This document shows positions 6,314 through 6,386 of a stretch of 6,386 nt of DNA, piece by piece. The notes below the pieces were generated by a model that worked only from the letters and a program-made list of their open reading frames with translations, ran no database searches and had not been told where the DNA came from. The first letter of the stretch is position 1. Each line of letters starts with the position of its first letter. Source of the stretch: an uncultured Clostridia bacterium (lineage in GTDB: Bacteria; Bacillota; Clostridia; UBA1381); the NCBI GenBank assembly GCA_934463455.1, contig CAKSJU010000111.1:1-6386 (forward strand), written 5' to 3'. Both the position numbers and the translations under genes were made by a program.

Positions 6314-6386
6314 TTAATAATGCTTTACAATAAAATTCACAATCGGCGAATTATCATCAAGTCCATGAGGATGATGATCGCCGCCT
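6314..6386 (-). CDS. C-terminal end of a probable alpha/beta hydrolase (partial)
   Basis: The right edge holds the last 23 codons of a minus-strand gene, with TAA at 6314-6316. The tail contains GGDHHPHGLDD followed by a helix-like end, PIVNFIVKHY. A HHPHG/S-type segment shortly before a terminal helix resembles the catalytic-histidine loop at the end of alpha/beta hydrolases, so this may be a third esterase-like gene in the row. It has no terminator of its own before the next gene 87 bp downstream, so the two could share a transcript. The beginning and the nucleophile region are outside the window, so the family call is tentative. Confidence 0.55.
   Translation of the reverse strand, partial: GGDHHPHGLDDNSPIVNFIVKHY

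Noticed and set aside
1..6386. CRISPR array, transposon, phage, tRNA or rRNA, defence or toxin gene cluster
   Set aside because: No regular direct repeats, transposase or integrase motifs, tRNA-like cloverleaf or rRNA-like sequence were seen on either strand. Apart from the small peptide, the window is ordinary metabolic and housekeeping DNA.

Overview
The window looks like an AT-rich Firmicute, most likely a gut-type Clostridia (Oscillospiraceae/Lachnospiraceae-like). This is inferred from the A/T-rich third positions, GGAGG-type ribosome binding sites, TTGnnn/TATAAT-type promoters and protein family affinities. No marker in the window fixes a species. Every convincing gene lies on the minus strand, so the window reads from right to left.

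Layout in transcription order: (1) the last 23 codons of an upstream gene, probably an alpha/beta hydrolase (6314-6386, cut by the window edge); (2) an 87-bp gap whose transcript can form two mutually exclusive hairpins, just ahead of a strong Shine-Dalgarno; (3) a 336-aa cytoplasmic alpha/beta hydrolase (5216-6226); (4) a spacer with a small GC hairpin, a good intrinsic terminator (5124-5160) and a consensus-like promoter (5055-5083); (5) a 268-aa acetyl-xylan-esterase-like alpha/beta hydrolase (4222-5028); (6) 14 bp later, tgt, the tRNA-guanine transglycosylase of queuosine synthesis (3074-4207), evidently co-transcribed with the esterase; (7) a promoter and a 9-bp-arm dyad squeezed between tgt and a GH38 alpha-mannosidase (285-2957); (8) a long hairpin (242-274); (9) an unlisted 34-codon hydrophobic peptide gene with a clean ribosome binding site (115-219); (10) AT-rich promoter-like DNA running off the left edge.

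Functionally this is a small intracellular glycan-processing neighbourhood. The GH38 enzyme would trim alpha-linked mannose from imported oligosaccharides or glycosides. The two or three hydrolases could remove ester groups such as acetyl. None of the proteins carries a signal peptide, so work on imported substrates in the cytoplasm is the simplest reading. tgt is a housekeeping tRNA-modification gene embedded in this set. The true substrates cannot be read from the sequence.

I found no mobile element, CRISPR array, defence cassette or tRNA/rRNA. The most unusual items are the small membrane peptide gene, which could have a plus-strand antisense partner, the operator-like dyad in the mannosidase leader, the alternative-hairpin leader of the 336-aa hydrolase, and a hairpin sequence that recurs in two intergenic regions.
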